From Rhyacophila brunnea (lineage: Eukaryota; Arthropoda; Insecta; Trichoptera; Rhyacophilidae), in NCBI GenBank assembly GCA_022495005.1, contig JAGYXB010001412.1, forward strand, positions 62,001-126,000: a DNA stretch of 64,000 nt, read 5' to 3'. The notes beneath the pieces are model-generated. The model was not told the origin of the DNA, made no database searches, and saw only the letters and a list, made by a program, of their open reading frames with translations. The position numbers and the translations under genes are program-made. Each line of letters opens with the position of its first letter. Positions within the stretch are counted from its first letter, which is position 1. Of this stretch, positions 33,201-43,078 are shown in pieces.

Positions 33201-33361
33201 CGGTTTGTAAGAAATACTTATCCAATGAAGCGGCGAAGGATTTAGTCATCGGAAAATGCGTTATTGGACCTGGTGAAGCTGAAGGCAGTGATAATCCATT
33301 AGTAAAGGATGGAGAGAGCTGGGAAGTTATCCAACAAATGACTGAAGACGTGCAGCAGTAA
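30236..33361 (+). CDS. PITRM1: Presequence protease, mitochondrial (PITRM1/PreP, M16C metallopeptidase)
   Basis: A complete 1041-residue protein in one exon. PITRM1 is the zinc metallopeptidase of the mitochondrial matrix that degrades cleaved targeting presequences and other unstructured peptides. The inverted zinc motif HILEH is at residues 113-117 (zinc ligands His113 and His117, catalytic Glu116), and the third ligand is Glu214 in FNEMKGAFSEN, 101 residues on as in the human enzyme. The C-terminal half carries Arg883 and Tyr889 in REQNGAYGGGAR, the substrate-binding pair of this family. The N-terminus MLRCFRETTKWTQAKPNRLA is basic and free of acidic residues except one, as expected of a targeting peptide. 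I chose the ATG at 30236 because the frame upstream has only a GTG and lies before a likely acceptor. Lack of introns over 3.1 kb is unusual for an animal PITRM1. Identity is near certain. Confidence 0.97.
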   Translation: MLRCFRETTKWTQAKPNRLANIQQAVKALSTKTAFKEKLSRGAAGSGEFSVGNVYSGFMCTDIQHIKEFNMTAILLKHEHSKTEYLHLKRDDPNNVFSINFRTTPFNSTGLPHILEHTVLCGSKKYPVRDPFFKMLNRSLATFMNAMTGPDYTFYPFSSQNEVDYRNLQAIYLDAVFRPNLNRLDFLQEGWRLEHSNLNDPKSDIIFKGVVFNEMKGAFSENSSVFGEKFLNTILPDHTYGYISGGDPLHIPNLTVNDLRDFHKKYYHPSNARIYSYGNFPLEKNLDVCNQLYLGNYEGIDSSYSKVPQQSRWSKPNELQITSRFDKMGAPFEKQNQIAIGYLMCDITDVYESFVLHFLSQLMVMGPNSPFYKSLIEPNISGGYSSMTGFDSQMKDTMFIIGLQDLEVDKFDKVKQIVDETLDKIIREGFDKKHIDSVMHGIELSIKHQHTRFGLNTLFNLVALWNHNGPLMEALQVSEFLNRFKENLKNPKYLTERVEHYFKTNSHRLTLTMVPDEKYEDNVNKMENELLMKKIADLNEEDKKMVYEEGLKLSETQKGNQNIDILPCLTLKDIPEKLKPVQLKRTTLNVVPVQICEANTNDVAYFKGILNISDLPEDLKMLLPLFNTTISKMETKQRSFREFDQLINLKTGGLGFATHISEKIGNPEIFQEGVVISSHGLDENVDAMLSIWSELFEKPVFKDVDRFKMLLESYVSNMTNGIADSGHMYAMTSANGLVKSSSSLKEKLGGLKHIEYMKQLVKNHSPEEIMNKVAQIADIVLDRNRLCIAINLTAAKKDSVISKLDKLCQNLPENTPKKDVNEVIYSQGKSFNKTTKCIHHVMNIPINFCAKAIVTVPFGHPDFARLQVLAKFLSSKYLHPVVREQNGAYGGGARITNDGIFDFYSYRDPNSRMTLDVFDRSAEWFEQCPETVFDEQAVFEAKLGVLQQLDAPVAEFAKGIDDFLHGMNSERLQQHRKEVLAVTKRDMVAVCKKYLSNEAAKDLVIGKCVIGPGEAEGSDNPLVKDGESWEVIQQMTEDVQQ

Positions 33362-34628
33362 AGCATTTATTAACTTAATTTTTGACTGACGGTAAAGTGA
33401 TTAGTGTGTATAATGATATTTAGATTATCAATAAGATAATCTGTTTCGAAGAGCATTGGTTACATTGACCCTAGTGTGCTGGCGCGCACACAGAAATGTG
33501 TAACGGGAGAGGGGTCCATTTTGAAAAATTATTGATTTTTTTAAGGTGGCAGGATAGGGCTCGATAAACAAAATCAAGTCGGTGTTACTGACTTCCGTAT
33601 TTACCCCGCGGACCCCCCACACATTTTTCGGGTACATTCCCCACACCCAGACACTCCACACGTTGAGTCTAGCAATGAAAAACTGGCCTGCAGCTTTAAC
33701 TATCGGTGTTCGCTGATATGTATGGGTTCATGTGGGAGAATTTTTTTTCACTATAATTAAATCCACGGATTCAGGGAAAATAAATATTCAGTATATTCCG
33801 CTTTTCACACGAGTTACAAGTGTTATAAATTGATTGAAGTAACAATTAGCACATTCGCAGACACGTGTTAGCTAATACATGTAGTGATAATATGACCCAT
33901 TGAAATTATTGTACATATTAAGAATGTTTCACTTACTTTTTTAACTTTTCGATTTAGATACAGTCTTAAGATACGACATTGTCTAATGGAAATATGTTCG
34001 CACTGTGACACAAGTAGACAGGGGACATATTGTTTTAATCCAAAATACGACTTCTGTAAACGTTGTGTCGTATTCCGTTCCACAGTAGAAGACGTCAATG
34101 GACGTCCTGGGATATCACAACTCATAGAATAAAATGTTTATAGATGTCATGAACGTGAACGTGTTAATTATTATCAATTTCACGTTCTCATACACTTTTG
34201 TGCGAAAAGGTAGTGAATTGGATTCAGACGCGACGGTCAAGGTTCGAGGGATAGTTCCCGACTGGCTAGTATCTACCCTCTGTCCTTACACCCAGAGACA
34301 AGTAGGTAATGGTATTTTTTTCACTCATTTGTTTCGCTGTGCATCACAGTCTATCATTCCTCTATCGACTCATATACAGTTACAAATATTATATACAAGT
34401 TCTTTTCTTTCTAACTGTCGATTGCAGGTTTTTTGGTGGGTGATTTAAGCATTTAATGTGATATTTGGTAGCATCACCTACGAGTTATTGTGATCCACAC
34501 GCGGTTAACAAATGCACTTGGCCTATTGGTTGTAATTATTAGGATCATTATTGTCCATTTGTGTCATCCACGCTATTTTGTCTTTTGACATTCCGTATTC
34601 GAATATTACAGCAAGCAAACATTGGATG
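33362..34628. other. Intergenic region downstream of PITRM1
   Basis: Contains the presumed PITRM1 3' UTR. The first canonical AATAAA I see is at 33779-33784, about 420 nt past the stop. No A-rich tract follows the stop directly. The dispersed repeat at 33500-33690 lies here. No gene supported. Confidence 0.4.
33500..33690 (+). repeat. Dispersed repeat family D, copy 2 (partner 27025-27200)
   Basis: Shares ordered blocks with 27025-27200 (GGAGAGGGGTCCATTTTGAA, GTATTTACCCCGC, CATTCCCCACACCCAGACAC, CTCCACACGTTGAGT). It may overlap the 3' flank of PITRM1. Confidence 0.4.
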
Positions 34629-34636
34629 GCCTAGAT

Positions 34637-34927
34637 CAGAGGTAGTCAACCTGGTCCCTACCGCCCAATAGTGGGCATTGCAGCTTTCGTGGTGGGCGGT
34701 AGGGGTTTTAAAAAATATTGTCATTATGTTTTCATAAAATTCCCCGTAACAATTTAAATTTCAGAAAATATGCTATTTGTATCGCCCTCGCATAATTTTA
34801 TAAAGTAAAGTTACTTCCCTACTTTATAAATCACCATTACTGTGGAACCGGTGGGCGGTTGAAAAATTTTACTACTAACAGAGATAAAAAAAGTGGGCGG
34901 TATGTGTAAAAAGGTTGACTACCCCTG
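34637..34927. mobile_element. hAT MITE with perfect 8-bp TSD
   Basis: A 291-bp element with ends CAGAGGTAGTCAACCTGG and, read inward from the right, CAGGGGTAGTCAACCTTT. The target gcctagat is exactly duplicated at 34629-34636 and 34928-34935. Subterminal GTGGGCGGTAG-type motifs repeat near both ends. No coding capacity. The hAT assignment rests on the CAG ends and the 8-bp duplication. Confidence 0.85.
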
Positions 34928-35601
34928 GCCTAGATAGTTGCACCAATTTATGAATACAGCAAGCCATGGGTGTATATGCGCCTCATACAATACTGAGAGG
35001 AATTAGCCCAACCCGTTCAGGAAGACTGTTCAACAGCCAACTCATCCTCGGTCATCTCAGATCCTTCCTCGGATCCTCGGTCACGACGTACTGACAAATA
35101 ATAAGATGATGCAATATTCCATTTACCTAAATAATTTGTCCTTTTTTCGATTCTGGGGGGGTCCGAACCCGAAAACATCTCTCTTTGCGCGCCTGCTAGT
35201 GTGTGTACCCACTAAATCGGCATTTAATTTAAACAAAGTGAGGGTCTACTTTCAGTCGATTCCTTCCCAGTTAAGCATTGTTCGGACTTAAAACTTATTT
35301 TTAAATTAAGTACATTGTGTGTATAGATTAGAGAATAAGCAATTAATAGATAGATTTTTCCATTGTGATAATATTTTTTATCTTTATGTATTGTTATGTT
35401 TTATCTAAAATAAATTACTAACGATTGTTCTTCAAAATGTCTTCTTCTTCCTCTGAAATATGAACCACCTATTGAATAATCGTAATGTTCTTGCTAGATA
35501 CAAAATTAATGCTATCATTAAAGAAGCATTTTATGAAAAACTAAATTATTTATGAAAAAAGTTTTCAGTTGGTTGTTTCCGTATTAAACAAGTGTATCTA
35601 C

Positions 35602-36533
35602 CAGTAGTGAAGCGTGGAGGTAGGCTGTATCCACCATAAATAGTGCACATTAAACATTGTTAGTCGTACGTACAGTAGGCGCTCGGAAATCCGGTGTTCA
35701 CCAATCCGGCATGTTCAATAGTCCGGCATTTTGCAACTCAGCTCTCTTCCTCTATAATCCGGCAGGTTTCACATTAAACTGCTGGATTACAGAGCGGAGA
35801 GACGTTCGCTCGGCGGTTCGGTGCCCGACCTTCACAGATTATTTATTATTTCCTACAGAAATCCAATAACCCGGCATAGGTGAAAAAATATGGTTGCCGG
35901 ATTACCGAGCGCCCACTGTATTTGTTTTTATTGAACTAAGACTACAATTTACAGATGGGGTTGGTTATTTTTTAAAAATCAATTAAACACTGCCTAAAGC
36001 AAACCATAGTCGTTTTAGTATACTTTCGGCGATACGACAAAGTTTTGCATACTTTTTCATTGTTTTCGTTGGATTAAGAATACATATTACACATATTGTT
36101 GGTTCATTTTTTAAATTCATTAAGCCCTGCCTAAACCAAACTATAATAGATAAAAAATATTATTCTATCTATAAAATATCCAAAGTTGATTGAATTGAAT
36201 TTAATTGCTTGATTTTAGATATATTATAGATAGACAAGTAGAGAGTAGAAGAGTATTTTTTGACAATTGTCTATTATGGAATTGAATTTTAAAAACTAAC
36301 CAACACCAGTAAATTGCAGACTTATTTCAATGAAAACAAATACGTATGACTGATAAAGGTTAGTGTGCACTATTTATGGCGGATCTTAATACGTTGGACG
36401 CTAAAGACGCGCCCAGCGCGCAACGATTAAGGTGGCCATTCGATATAGTTAGCATGCTATTTAAATGTGGTAATTATAAAGTAATTATCTAGTCAGCAGT
36501 CAATGTGCAGCCTAACTCCACCCTTCGCCATCG
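35602..36533. mobile_element. hAT MITE family H2, copy with nested Tigger element
   Basis: Left end CAGTAGTGAAGCGTGGAGGT then AGGCTGT; the right end, read inward, has GGCGAAGGGTGGAGTTAGGC. Target duplication gtatctac (35594-35601) and gtatgtac (36534-36541), 7 of 8. The interior matches the copies at 44516 and 51500 (GCACATTAAAC, TTAAGCCCTGCCTAAAC, CAAATACGTATGACTGA). A 246-bp Tigger-like element sits inside at 35673-35918. The extra right-hand portion (about 36385-36500) is shared with 50610-50740. Confidence 0.75.
35673..35918. mobile_element. Tigger/pogo-like MITE nested in hAT element
   Basis: A 246-bp element with TIRs CAGTAGGCGCTCGGAAATCC and, inward from the right, CAGTGGGCGCTCGGTAATCC. 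TA is duplicated at 35671-35672 and 35919-35920. The motif AATCCGGCA recurs inside. The ends resemble those of the Tigger remnant at 15489 in layout. It interrupts the H2 hAT element, so it is younger than that insertion. Confidence 0.85.
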
Positions 36534-36553
36534 GTATGTACGTATGTATGTAC

Positions 36554-37183
36554 CAGTGGCGAAGGGTGTTACGCTGCGGAAATCAGATAATGGATAACGC
36601 GATTTTGTCGTATGGACGTAGCTATGATCCTTACATGTAATGCTCGTAGTGACGTTCGCGCTGATCCATCGGCATTCAGTTTTTAACACGAACACAAAGT
36701 GCTTGCAGTGCTCGAGAACTCGAACAACAACAGGATTCGTGTGGAGATCGTGTGCTGTCCATAAAAATTAGCATTACATTACACGCATCTGGACACAGCA
36801 AAAGAAGATCATAATATTATGTTTATTTTCCAATAGTAAAGATGGTGCAATACATCATTGTTTATTTATTCGATATAACGACAGACAGCATGTCCACCGT
36901 ATACAAGAGACAATGGCTAAATCAAATAATTATAAAATTTATGAATGTAAATGTTCAAAAATAAAATCAGATGACTGGGTCCTCTGGGTAAGGGGCTCGG
37001 TTTATTGAGGAGGCGCACATTGATTTCTTTAGAATTTTTGCTACCAGATAAACGCGACTACAAGACAATCGATGTTCAATGTGTGACTAGGCGTGGCACA
37101 GCTAATCTTAACAACATAATATGTTATTGTGGTATTTATTTTATATAAATTAATTAATTCTTAAACATAACTTACAACTTCTA
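36554..37183. other. Non-coding stretch with a solo hAT-type end
   Basis: Begins with CAGTGGCGAAGGGTG, an isolated H2-type terminus 20 bp past the previous H2 element and preceded by another gtatgtac. No matching partner end is seen. The remainder is AT-rich with no gene supported. Confidence 0.4.
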
Positions 37184-37275
37184 CGGCCATATCCATCCCT
37201 TAGTTGGAGCATATGGAAACCACGCGGCGCCTCCAAGAATCCCTATCGCTCGCCAGTCTTCTTGCATCGTTCCAG
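37184..37275 (-). mobile_element. LINE 3'-tail fragment
   Basis: On the minus strand: GCAAGAAGACTGGCGAGCGA, GGGATTCTTGGAGGCGCCGC, then GTTTCCATATGCTCCAACTA and GGATATGGCCG. This closely matches the LINE tail at 58148-58232, so it is a 3' end of the same family. Confidence 0.8.
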
Positions 37276-37605
37276 GTCATACTAGCATCCCATAGCTCCG
37301 CCGTAAATATTCTATTGCACAAACTTAAAAAAAGAGAGATAAATTTTACATCACTGAAACATTCTGAAAATATTGACATTTATGAAATTGTTTTTAGGTA
37401 TGGTCCCAATATTGAAGCTCGATTTGATATAAATAAAAAGGATTTCAAGTTATACACATTTATATTTTTATAAAAATCAATGTTTTTTAAAATAGATATA
37501 AAAAATATTAAAACTATGAATTAGTCAAAAATGTCTTGGGTTAAGCTTAGAAAACTTAATAAACTAAATTTTAATAATAAATATGACCATAAACCTCCAA
37601 TAACG

Positions 37606-37805
37606 TCCACGGTGGCTGTGCGGCTTAAGCGTTGGACTATAACGCCGTGGGTCCCAGGTTCGAATCCTGGGTCTGGCAAGTACACATATTGTTTTTCAAT
37701 TTCTGTGAAAAATGTAAAAAACAAAATCTTTCAATACAAACCTCTACTCTGTGGAGGCCCATATGATCCTATTAGGATCGGACATGGTCGAAAGAAAGAA
37801 GAAAA
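37606..37805 (+). mobile_element. tRNA-derived SINE with internal deletion
   Basis: Head TCCACGGTGGCTGTGCGGCT with TAAGCG and B box GGTTCGAATCC in a perfect CCCAG...CTGGG arm. The body after CAATTTCTGTG is shortened (GGTTGAGCAAGTGGCTGAC is deleted), then the tail CTCTGTGGAGGCCCATATGA, GGATCGGACATGGTCGAAAG. No clear target duplication. Confidence 0.8.
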
Positions 37806-38018
37806 TATTATATGTAATAAGATGGGGTCCTGTGACAAATTCACATTTTTTTACAATTGTAAGTTTATCGTTGACTTAATATAAAAAATATTTTTCTTTT
37901 TAATGTTTTCAGATACATATTTATTAATTAACACAGTTGAAAATGTAAATTATCAAAAAAATGTCTCAAATTGCAAGCTTCGTATTTTTCCGCTAGGTGC
38001 CTCTAATGTACGTAGGTA

Positions 38019-38347
38019 AAAGCGGGTGTCAATGAAATTAAAATTAAAGACCAAATCTATCTATAACTGATAAATAAAATATTTAAAAAATTTTAATTTT
38101 AAGTGAAATCATCAATCTTTTACAATTTTTTACAAAACCATTACTTTAAGAATAATGCATTTTTTTTATATATAGTATATAAAAGTTTATAGAGATATAA
38201 ATTACATCAATTCTCTTTCAATTTTATATAAAATTTAATTATTTCTTTTTTTTTAAAGCGGGTATCAATGAAATTAAAACTAAAGACAAAATCTATCTAT
38301 AACTGATAAATAAAATATTTAAAAATTTTCAATTTTAAGTGAAATCG
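38019..38347 (+). repeat. Direct repeat: two 90-bp units about 239 bp apart
   Basis: Units 38019-38108 and 38258-38347 share AATGAAATTAAAA-TAAAGAC, CAAATCTATCTATAACTGAT-type sequence, AAATAAAATATTTAAAAA and TTTTAAGTGAAATC. Nearly identical, so a recent local duplication upstream of METTL25 is likely. Confidence 0.75.
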
Positions 38348-38641
38348 CCTTAAGAATCACATATTATATTGCTGTAAGAAAGACCGAAACTGATTTAAGA
38401 CATTGTCCCCTAGGGGAGGATACTTATAGGTGGTAACAGTACCTACATATTCCTATTATGAAATATTAACAACTGCGTTTTTACGTTGTTATAAAATACA
38501 ACGAAATACCCTATAACACTTAGGTGACAGTATTTTTGCTATTACCCAATGTCATGGATGTTTGCGGAAATGTGTTGTATAAAATGTTACCATAATATTA
38601 TTATGTTAAATTGTTTATCATGTCCATTATTTTCAGATTCA

Positions 38642-39076
38642 ATGGCTCTTCCAGTTGGATACAACGCGTACGATGAATATTTTACAGCAGCTCTATCATT
38701 TTTAAAAGATCATGAATATCTATTCAATTTCGCAAACACAGATATCCTTTTGGATGACATACTGAAAAATGTGACCACCAAATGGCGGGACCATCTTGAA
38801 ATTGTTAAAAACAATAAAACTATAGAAAATGAAAGAAAAACTCAGCCATCTGTTTGTGACAAATCGAAGCAATATGAAAAATTTTATGAAAATTTGTGTA
38901 AACTATTGCCATCTATAAGTGTTTTTGAATATGATAATCTTGAGTCGGTAAAACAGAAACCTTTAAAAGGTTTGAGTCCGAAAAAGCAACACGAAATTTT
39001 TAAATTATCAAAAGTAATTCATGAACATTGTCAACAGAAAAACATTACATTGATTATGGATTTGGGTTCAGGATTG
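38642..39076 (+). CDS. METTL25: METTL25-like methyltransferase, exon 1
   Basis: Residues 1-145. The ATG at 38642 gives MALPVGYNAYDEYFTAALSF; the open frame upstream is cut by an acceptor at 38636. The exon ends with KNITLIMDLGSGL at donor TTG/GTTAGT, phase 0. The glycine-rich SAM-binding motif I (DLGSGLGYLS, residues 140-149) is split by intron 1 and is restored by joining to exon 2. LSPKKQHEIFKLSKVIHEHC just before it is typical of this family's helix ahead of motif I. METTL25 proteins are class I methyltransferase-fold enzymes; the substrate is not something I can state from sequence. Confidence 0.9.
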
Positions 39077-39231
39077 GTTAGTATTTTTTTTAAAAGTTAT
39101 TCTTTTTAAAATAAACATATTATCATCATCATTATTATCAGGATGAAGGCTTCCTATAGTCCTCATTCCCTCATTTCACGGACATGTTTGTCAATAATGA
39201 GGTGCCCTTCTATAGTTATGTGGGTATAGAC

Positions 39232-39806
39232 CAGTGGTTCTCATGTGCGGCCACCAGAGGATTTTGCTGCGGCCACCAACATTATTTTCAGTATTTAATT
39301 TAATTAACTGGGCTAACGTTAAATATGTGTTATTGGAAATGAGTCATGACCAAGTACTTAAAAACCATTTTAATAATACCACGGTGGAAACATTTTGGTC
39401 GAAGTTATACGTTGACCAAGAATCGAGTCAATTCAAAGAATTGGCAACAATTGCTTTATTTATATTATCGATTTTTCCTACTACTGTATACTGTGAAAGA
39501 TCATTCAGTGTAATGCACTTCATAAAAAACAAATATCGAAGCCAGTTGACAGGTAAACTTAGAAGCAGCCTTGCGGCTCGCATTGAAAAAAAGAGTATTG
39601 AGGAATATCCATTTGCATTATTTTTAAATAAATAAATATGTACTAAAATGTTCAACTATAAATAAATTTTTTTCAGTAAATAAAATTTGGCTTTATTTTT
39701 TTCAATCACTTTTACAAAAGTGAAATTTGGTGCGGCCACCGACGTTTCCATAAAGCTGTCAATGTCAATTGTGCGGCCACAGCTAAATTTCACGTGAGAA
39801 CCACTG
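39232..39806. mobile_element. hAT internal-deletion derivative with 8-bp TSD (METTL25 intron 1)
   Basis: A 575-bp element with ends CAGTGGTTCTCATGTGCGGC and, inward from the right, CAGTGGTTCTCACGTGAAAT. Target duplication gtatagac at 39224-39231 and gtctagac at 39807-39814 (7 of 8). GTGCGGCCAC repeats near both ends. It retains only the 3' part of a hAT transposase (next entry), so it arose by internal deletion. It lies in intron 1, in the same orientation as the gene. Confidence 0.85.
39300..39635 (+). pseudogene. hAT transposase C-terminal (dimerisation) fragment
   Basis: An open frame of about 110 codons ending at TAA 39633-39635. It contains FKELATIALFILSIFPTTVY, then CERSFSVMHFIKNKYRSQL and TGKLRSSLAARIEKKSIEEY. 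The CERSFS-x-x-x-x-IK-x-K-x-R-x-x-L pattern is the hAT family C-terminal dimerisation domain. The N-terminal BED finger and most of the RNase-H-like core are missing. The frame is intact, which is unusual for a dead element. Confidence 0.85.
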
Positions 39807-40129
39807 GTCTAGACTGCATTTACATAATATACTTGTAGTAATGATTTTCTAGTCGATCTATTTTGGAGACTAAGCAGATAATGTGACTGCTACGAACGAT
39901 TTACGTCAGATTATCTTTTCAAAGTAGCTCATCCGTTATGAGTAGGACCAGCTAACTCCATCTGCGGTTTCACAACTGTTTGCATCTGTAAATGTACTGT
40001 TTAAAGTTTAAATGAATCAAATGTATGGGTACCAGGGTACCTACTTATCTAGGAACTTCTTTTTCATCGGGACCTCATGCCTGATGATCTTGACCCTGAT
40101 GATTTCGTCGTCTGACCTACTTAATCAAA

Positions 40130-40336
40130 AATTAAATTAAAACACCATAAAACGGACAGTTTGTACCTACACTTAAATTCTCGGGAGAGTGAAGCCTGTT
40201 GATCTGTGACGAAACCCCGTCATGATTTACTCGACACAAAAAAAAAAAAAAAACACAGGCAGCCGGCGAAATCGACCCATATAACTTTGGATTAGCGAGC
40301 GCGCATGCTGCCGATGTTGCTATTCCGGCCATCGGG
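40130..40336 (-). mobile_element. Possible tRNA-derived SINE (distinct family)
   Basis: Minus strand: CCGATGGCCGGAATAGCAAC then GCGCGCTCGCTAATCC and GGGTCGATTTCGCC, resembling A and B boxes of a tRNA-like head, followed by a run of about 15 T and CGTGATGAC-like sequence. Unlike the two SINE families above. Boundaries are uncertain. Confidence 0.35.
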
Positions 40337-41180
40337 CGAGTGATAATTTTTATTTATATTTTCCTTCATCAAACCAATAAATTATAACTTTTAAATTAAT
40401 TTGTATCAATATTAACAAATGGTAATATTAAATTGTTATTATATATTTTGCTTGACAGTAACAGGTGGAAGCATTGAATAAAATTATCATATATTTTTAT
40501 ATTATAGGATAGGCCTTTAGCTAAATAATTCACGTTCGTAAAGCATTCGGGTTCATTCATCGGTCGGCGTATTGGTATTATACAGTACATATACAGCTAA
40601 TGAGGTATCGACTGATTAGTATGGAATTGTTTTCAGGCAATGAGATTTTATATCGTTATGATGTTGGGTTTGCCTAAACAATGTGGGCAATGTACGATTT
40701 TCATTTGTAAAGGCGTCTGCATGATCGCAATGAAAAAAATCAAACCTCATTCATTGGGTGTTCGAATATATTCCAATTTTGACTATTAAGTATTTTACTT
40801 TTAATAAAAATATCAATTGCATTAGTACACTTAAAATACCTATATGACATTTACTATGGCTGATAGGTAACAACAAAACAACACGAGAACACTACATTAC
40901 ACAGAATATTTAATGTTGGCCATAAAGATATAAATGAAGAACATAATTAACTTTACTGCACATCAATGTAATTAATAACCCTCTCAACCACATTGCACGA
41001 AAAAGCATGGGGCATGATTATTAAAAAAAATACGTAGGTATCCGAGAATGGAGTTCACTTCTGTCGTGTGTGTTGTTAAACACATACACGCAATAATTTA
41101 AATAAAACTTTATTACGTTTGAGGATCATAATAATATGTGTATTTTTATCTTACCTGTTTCTCAAACCTTCTTTTTTCAG
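40337..41180. other. Rest of METTL25 intron 1
   Basis: AT-rich intronic DNA ending in the polypyrimidine tract and acceptor CTTCTTTTTTCAG. No other feature seen. Confidence 0.5.
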
Positions 41181-42021
41181 GGCTACTTAAGTCAGTTAAT
41201 GTATGAAAAACACGGATATTATGTGCTGGGAATCGAGTCAGATGAAATCCGTTTATCGAGTGCTCTAAAACGACAAGAAAAGTACCACAAATCCTCTGCA
41301 GAAAATGTCAAATACGTCCGCCATTTTGTGACAGCTCAGTCGGAAAATACTTTAATGGAACTCGTGAAAGAAAATTTCGATAAATGCGAAAGTTTCTGCC
41401 TTGTCGGATTACATGCATGCGCGGATTTGGCCGTAAATGCTATTAAACTGTTTCTGAAGATTGAAAAATGCAAGTCTTTGATAATCATGCCGTGTTGTTA
41501 TCATAAAATGGCGTTTATAGCAGCTGAAGAAAAGGATGAACTTTTACAAGAAAATTTGACAATCAAATGTCATGAAACTGCGTGTTCGAATAAACAAATG
41601 AATAGTAGTTCGACAAATTCAAAAGACAATAGACAATCTAATAATTATTTAACAGGAGAAAATATTATAGTAAAATCTATGGTATCAACGAATGATGCAA
41701 CATTAGAAAAATATTCAAATACAGAATACAGTGTTTCACAAAATATAACTAAAAATCAATTATTAGAAAAAAAATTCAACACGTTACTAAAAAATCCTGG
41801 AAATATTGACGGATTTATTTTCGAGAATTTTCCAATGAGTATGTCACTGAAAAGCTGTTGTCGGAAGACGAATGCCGCCATTTTGCTGCGGAGGCCGTTT
41901 CTGAGACTGGCATGTCAGCGGGTGGAGGCTGGATGGAAAGAAACTGAAGACAGGGGTAAAGCTGGTGCTAGGGTTTTCCATTTGATGAGCAGAGCTATCT
42001 TGCAGTTGTACGCAATCGAAG
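41181..42021 (+). CDS. METTL25: METTL25-like methyltransferase, exon 2
   Basis: Residues 146-425 plus one base. It opens GYLSQLMYEKHGYYVLGIES, completing SAM motif I and giving the acidic residue ending strand 2 (GIE). VGLHACADLA (about 220-229) and IIMPCCYHKM (about 246-255) are hallmark motifs of the METTL25/RRNAD1 family. An Asn/Ser/Lys-rich insertion of about 90 residues (from roughly residue 270) separates CCYHKM from GFIFENFPMSMSLKS. LRRPFLRLACQRVEAGW follows. Donor AAG/GTAAGAA, phase 1. The long hydrophilic insertion looks like a disordered loop and may be lineage-specific. Confidence 0.9.
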
Positions 42022-42185
42022 GTAAGAACATTGAGTTGTATTTTGTTTTATTTTATCGTGTCCGTTTCGTACTTCATGGTTTCGTGCCTATTAAACTGGA
42101 AAGAATGACTCTTGAGATAAAAATATATCTGTCATGGCAAATAAAATTTGCAAAATGTTGCAATTTCTATACAAAGTAATAAAGT

Positions 42186-42347
42186 ATGCCGCAGATGCCC
42201 GCATGAGCTTTTATATATATATATTTTACGAAAACAGTTTCTTCCATATATCACACACTAAGATTATATTAGTTTGGGGTAGGTTAGGTTAGATTAGGTA
42301 AGGTTAAAAAGAATGTTATAAAAACTCACGCGGGCATATGCGGCACA
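42186..42347. mobile_element. Short MITE with inverted ends (METTL25 intron 2)
   Basis: Left ATGCCGCAGATGCCCGCATG then AGCTTTT; right AAAACTCACGCGGGCATATG then CGGCACAT: inverted ends of about 25 bp with few mismatches. About 162 bp. The interior includes GGTTAGGTTAGATTAGG. No target duplication identified. Confidence 0.5.
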
Positions 42348-43076
42348 TTTACCCCTATACAATTACGAGTCAATTGCAAACTCCAATCAAATGAAAAGTT
42401 TACCGAATATATTGTTCTATACCTTTATAATGTTAAATAATATATTGAAGATAATAATGCACGCGTTGACTAATATTTTCTTAACCACGGACATCTGTCA
42501 TAACAAATAGTATGACTATTAAATGTTAATTTATAAGATTGTAAAAGATAAGGAATCACAAACGACATAATACACATCTTTCCTATAAAATCGATAGCAC
42601 AATTATGCAGAAATTACAAATAATACCCCAAAAGCGGTACAACGTGAGGTGACCTCATTGTAGTTCTTGTGATTTCGGCATATTTTGCTAACCGACAATA
42701 TTCGTTTAAAGGTTCAAAATGTGCTACGGTATGGGAGCATCAGTCTGATAACATTTTAAACGCCAAGAAAAACGATATTGCACATTTTTTCCCCGTAGCG
42801 ACAGCTTATTGTGACGTCACGTGATAGTACGCGACGTGCAGCATGATAATAAAATTATTTAGTAGGTAGGTAATAATAAGTAATAAACGTAGGTACTTAC
42901 GCACACGTAGTAACTGTTAAAATTAATTGAAATAGCATGAATAATGAATAATAATACAAAATACTAATACATTACAGTTGGCACTCTCCATCATTGAATT
43001 TACAGAGGTGGTGATCGTTCAAAATGACGAAACCATAGAATAAATTTGTTGTCGTGACAAGGTGTCAGTACCGTCG
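42348..43076. other. METTL25 intron 2, featureless part
   Basis: AT-rich intronic DNA. No gene or repeat ends recognised. Confidence 0.4.
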
Positions 43077-43078
43077 TA

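Noticed and set aside
42285..42310. Telomeric TTAGG repeat
   Set aside because: Only a few degenerate GGTTAGG units inside a small TIR element; far too short for telomeric DNA. The AACCTAACC run near 28060 is likewise short.
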